A stretch of 16,765 bases of DNA from an uncultured Kiritimatiellota bacterium (GTDB lineage: Bacteria; Verrucomicrobiota; Kiritimatiellia; RFP12; UBA1067). The position numbers were made by a program, and so were the translations under genes. Position 1 is the stretch's first letter. The number at the start of each line of letters is the position of its first letter. The notes beneath the pieces are model-generated. The model saw only the letters and a program-made list of their open reading frames with translations. It ran no database searches and was not told the DNA's origin. The DNA lies in the NCBI GenBank assembly GCA_934675625.1, contig CAKURH010000083.1, forward strand, positions 1 through 16,765. Reading direction: 5' to 3'. This document shows, one piece after another, positions 15,045-16,765 of the stretch.

Positions 15045-16370
15045 TTACCTGTTCTCCTTGTTGGTTGTTGTTGGGGTGGTTGTTGTGCTGTTCAGAAGCT
15101 CAAAGGCGAGCGGCGCCGCGTAGAATTCCGACAGCGCAATCGTCGAATAGTCATAGCGGGACAGCGCCGCCAGAACTTCTTCGCGATACTTACCCGCGTA
15201 GGCGCAGATTGCGGCGGCAGACAGCGGCGCGGTCATGGTCTTGCGCTCCACGTCCTTCCGCTGGCCCAGAACCTTCCGGTTACGGTTCGTGTTGCTGGAG
15301 ACGGCCCGCACCTCCGCCAGCGTCTTCTGCGGCCACCAGTTCCAGCCCGCGCGCCAGTTGGCGTACTTGAACGGACGCTCCGCGACGTTCGGATAGCCCT
15401 TGTACAGCGCCATGGAGGAGCGCGCGTAGTCCGCGCTCCGCGCAAGGCCCGTCCGGAGCTTCTGCGCCACCGCGGCGTCCTCCTCCCGCGCGACAAGCGT
15501 CGCGAGGCATCCCTGCGCACAGCCGACGTAGATCCAGAGCCCGTTCGGCGCGACCTTGAAGGACTTCTTCACCTCCTGGTCGTGGCCGCATCCGAGTTCG
15601 CAGATCTGGAGGTAGGTGAGCCCGCCGGCTTCCGGGCGCGGGAACCTCAGGTCCAGCGTCCGGCGGTAGGCGGCCTTCCACTTCTCCTCGCCCGTCGCGT
15701 CCGCCAGCGCCCGCAGGCAGAAGAGGTACTGCGTCGCGGCGCGGAACGGAAGGCTTCCCTTGTAGAGCGGCCCCGCCTTCTCGCCCTTGAACGGCGCCTC
15801 CATCGGCGGACGCCAGTCCGCCGCCGCGAGGGCCTCGCCGACTTCCTTCAGCTTGGCGACGATCCTCGCCTTGAGCGCCGCGTCGCAGAGTCCGCTGTGC
15901 AGGTAGGCGTCGAGGCCGAGGAACCACGGCACGGTCTGGTCGGGCCCGCCGATCGGGAAGTGGCATTTCCCATCCGTCCCCACGCCGCGCGCGACGAACC
16001 CCGGCTCGTCCGAGACGGACGCGAGGAGCAGAAGCCCCTCCGCGAGGACGCGGCAGCGGCGGGCGTCTTCGGGATCGCGCGTCCGCTTCGCCCGTAGGGC
16101 CATCGCCTGCAGGAACGGCCCCGTGAACATCGGCCCGTTCTCGATCGGGCACCAGTAGCCCATCGCATTCGGACGGTTCTCCGCGCAGTCCTGCGGCGTC
16201 GGCACGTCGCCGATGAAGTCGTAGAGAAGCCCCTGCGGCGAGACGAATTTCCACAGGGCCTCGACCGCCTCGTCCGCCGTGCCGGCGGACAGCGCCCCGG
16301 CGGCGAACAGCGTCAGCCCGGCGAAGGCAAGCCGCCTTCCGTGAATGAATCTTGGTGGTCGTATGTTCAT
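15045..16370 (-). CDS. Exported protein of unrecognised family, possible six-hairpin glycosidase
   Basis: This 441-residue protein has a signal peptide (about 1-29, hydrophobic core LAFAGLTLFAAGALSA). The mature part is rich in Trp, Tyr, Gly and amphipathic helices, with segments such as MGYWCPIENGPMFTGPFLQA, FPIGGPDQTVPWFLGLDAYL and ANWRAGWNWWPQKT, which suggest an (alpha/alpha)6-type barrel. I do not recognise the exact family and cannot place catalytic residues. It ends in a Thr-rich low-complexity tail (STTTTPTTTNKENR) whose coding sequence contains the ribosome binding site of the next gene. Its ATG overlaps the stop of the SGNH gene as ATGA, with AAAGGAGAAC just upstream. The operon context supports a role in extracellular glycan processing. 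Confidence 0.8.
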   Translation of the reverse strand: MNIRPPRFIHGRRLAFAGLTLFAAGALSAGTADEAVEALWKFVSPQGLLYDFIGDVPTPQDCAENRPNAMGYWCPIENGPMFTGPFLQAMALRAKRTRDPEDARRCRVLAEGLLLLASVSDEPGFVARGVGTDGKCHFPIGGPDQTVPWFLGLDAYLHSGLCDAALKARIVAKLKEVGEALAAADWRPPMEAPFKGEKAGPLYKGSLPFRAATQYLFCLRALADATGEEKWKAAYRRTLDLRFPRPEAGGLTYLQICELGCGHDQEVKKSFKVAPNGLWIYVGCAQGCLATLVAREEDAAVAQKLRTGLARSADYARSSMALYKGYPNVAERPFKYANWRAGWNWWPQKTLAEVRAVSSNTNRNRKVLGQRKDVERKTMTAPLSAAAICAYAGKYREEVLAALSRYDYSTIALSEFYAAPLAFELLNSTTTTPTTTNKENR

Positions 16371-16752
16371 TTGTTCTCCTTTGTTGAGGGTGTGATTGCA
16401 GTGTCTGCTATTGCAGTTTCCGTGTCCGAAAGCCCTTTCAGGTTGCGGCGCAGGAAGTCAACCTGAAGCGGTGCGACCTTCGCATAGCCGGCCGCGTTCG
16501 GATGGTGCCGGTCGGACGCCGTGTAGTCCGCCGCATTCGCGGCGGTGATGCCGCTCGCCATGTAGAGGTCGAGGCAGGGCACGCCGAGACGCGCGCACGT
16601 CTCGACCTGCCCGGCCGCAAACGCCGCCCGCGCCGAAGTCGTCGACCTGAACGCCCAATGCGTCCGTCCACGCCCGCTTCGCAACCGCCGATGCCTTGAT
16701 GCAGCTGAACGAGCCTCCGAAGACGGCGACGCGAACGTCACCAGTTACTGAT
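16367..16752 (-). pseudogene. SGNH/GDSL hydrolase, 5'-partial, frame-broken and lacking its middle
   Basis: Two frames carry parts of one protein. The upstream part (about 16752 down to 16630) reads VRVAVFGGSFS...RAWTDALGVQVDDFGAGG, the block I start of an SGNH hydrolase with the nucleophile Ser in GGSFS. The downstream part, in another frame (about 16625 down to 16367), reads GQVETCARLGVPCLDLYMASGI...ASDRHHPNAAGYAKVAPLQ, containing the block V Asp and His in DRHH. The intervening blocks with the conserved Gly and Asn, roughly 100 residues in this family, are absent. Either a deletion with frameshift has killed the gene, or the contig end is misassembled; the poly-G run nearby supports the latter. 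Intact relatives are esterases or acetylesterases. The last residues form a low-complexity tail ending TKENK. Confidence 0.7.
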
Positions 16753-16765
16753 GGGGGGGGGGGGG
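16753..16765. other. Terminal poly-G run, likely sequencing or assembly artefact
   Basis: The window ends in 13 consecutive G residues, directly beyond the broken SGNH gene. Homopolymer G at read ends is a known artefact of two-colour sequencing chemistry, so this is probably the end of a contig and not genomic sequence. Confidence 0.75.

Noticed and set aside
12851..15370. Plus-strand open frame of 839 codons opposite the beta-helix gene
   Set aside because: It runs across two minus-strand genes and their junction, is rich in Arg and Ala, and shows no recognisable fold.
1..16765. CRISPR arrays, tRNA or rRNA genes
   Set aside because: No regularly spaced repeats, cloverleaf sequences or conserved rRNA segments were seen.

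Overview
The window is a GC-rich stretch (about 60-70% in most genes) in which every credible gene lies on the minus strand. It reads as a carbohydrate-degradation locus from a PVC-superphylum bacterium, most likely Kiritimatiellota or Lentisphaerota of gut or rumen type. That placement is inferred from gene content: large exported glycosidases, a GxxExxY protein, a secreted double beta-helix protein and SGNH and six-hairpin exported proteins. It rests on no marker gene. The right edge ends in 13 consecutive G residues, which looks like a contig end or sequencing artefact.

In transcription order (high to low coordinates), the first block is extracellular. It holds an SGNH/GDSL hydrolase remnant (16367-16752, frame-broken and missing its middle), an exported six-hairpin-like protein (15045-16370), an exported protein with two right-handed beta-helix domains (12137-15043), an exported fusion of a clan GH-A TIM barrel and a GH28 beta-helix (8896-12114), and an exported GH95 enzyme (6484-8802). 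The GH95 enzyme has Thr where fucosidases have His, so alpha-L-galactosidase is a real possibility. Signal peptides and fold types suggest breakdown of a pectic or hemicellulosic glycan.

The second block is cytoplasmic catabolism. A 243-bp intergenic region (6241-6483) holds twin stem-loops and a good extended -10 promoter. After it come an SDR oxidoreductase, an SMP-30/gluconolactonase-type lactonase, a UxuA-like mannonate dehydratase and an MFS transporter, tightly packed with 4-nt to 19-nt spacing or overlap. A KDG (2-keto-3-deoxygluconate) kinase follows further downstream. Together they read as aldose or ketouronate -> aldonate -> 2-keto-3-deoxygluconate -> KDPG.

Between the MFS gene and the KDG kinase gene sits the most unusual part of the window: a roughly 934-bp unit (1347-2280). 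Two long, diverged inverted arms of about 230 bp, each an array of small hairpins, flank one GxxExxY (PD-(D/E)XK-like) gene of about 50% GC. The unit looks like a mobile or selfish cassette dropped into the catabolic operon. The GxxExxY gene and the GH95 gene share an extended -10 element placed exactly 7 nt before ATG with no ribosome binding site, which predicts leaderless mRNAs. The window ends in the first 42 codons of another exported protein downstream of the kinase. No tRNA, rRNA or CRISPR array was seen.
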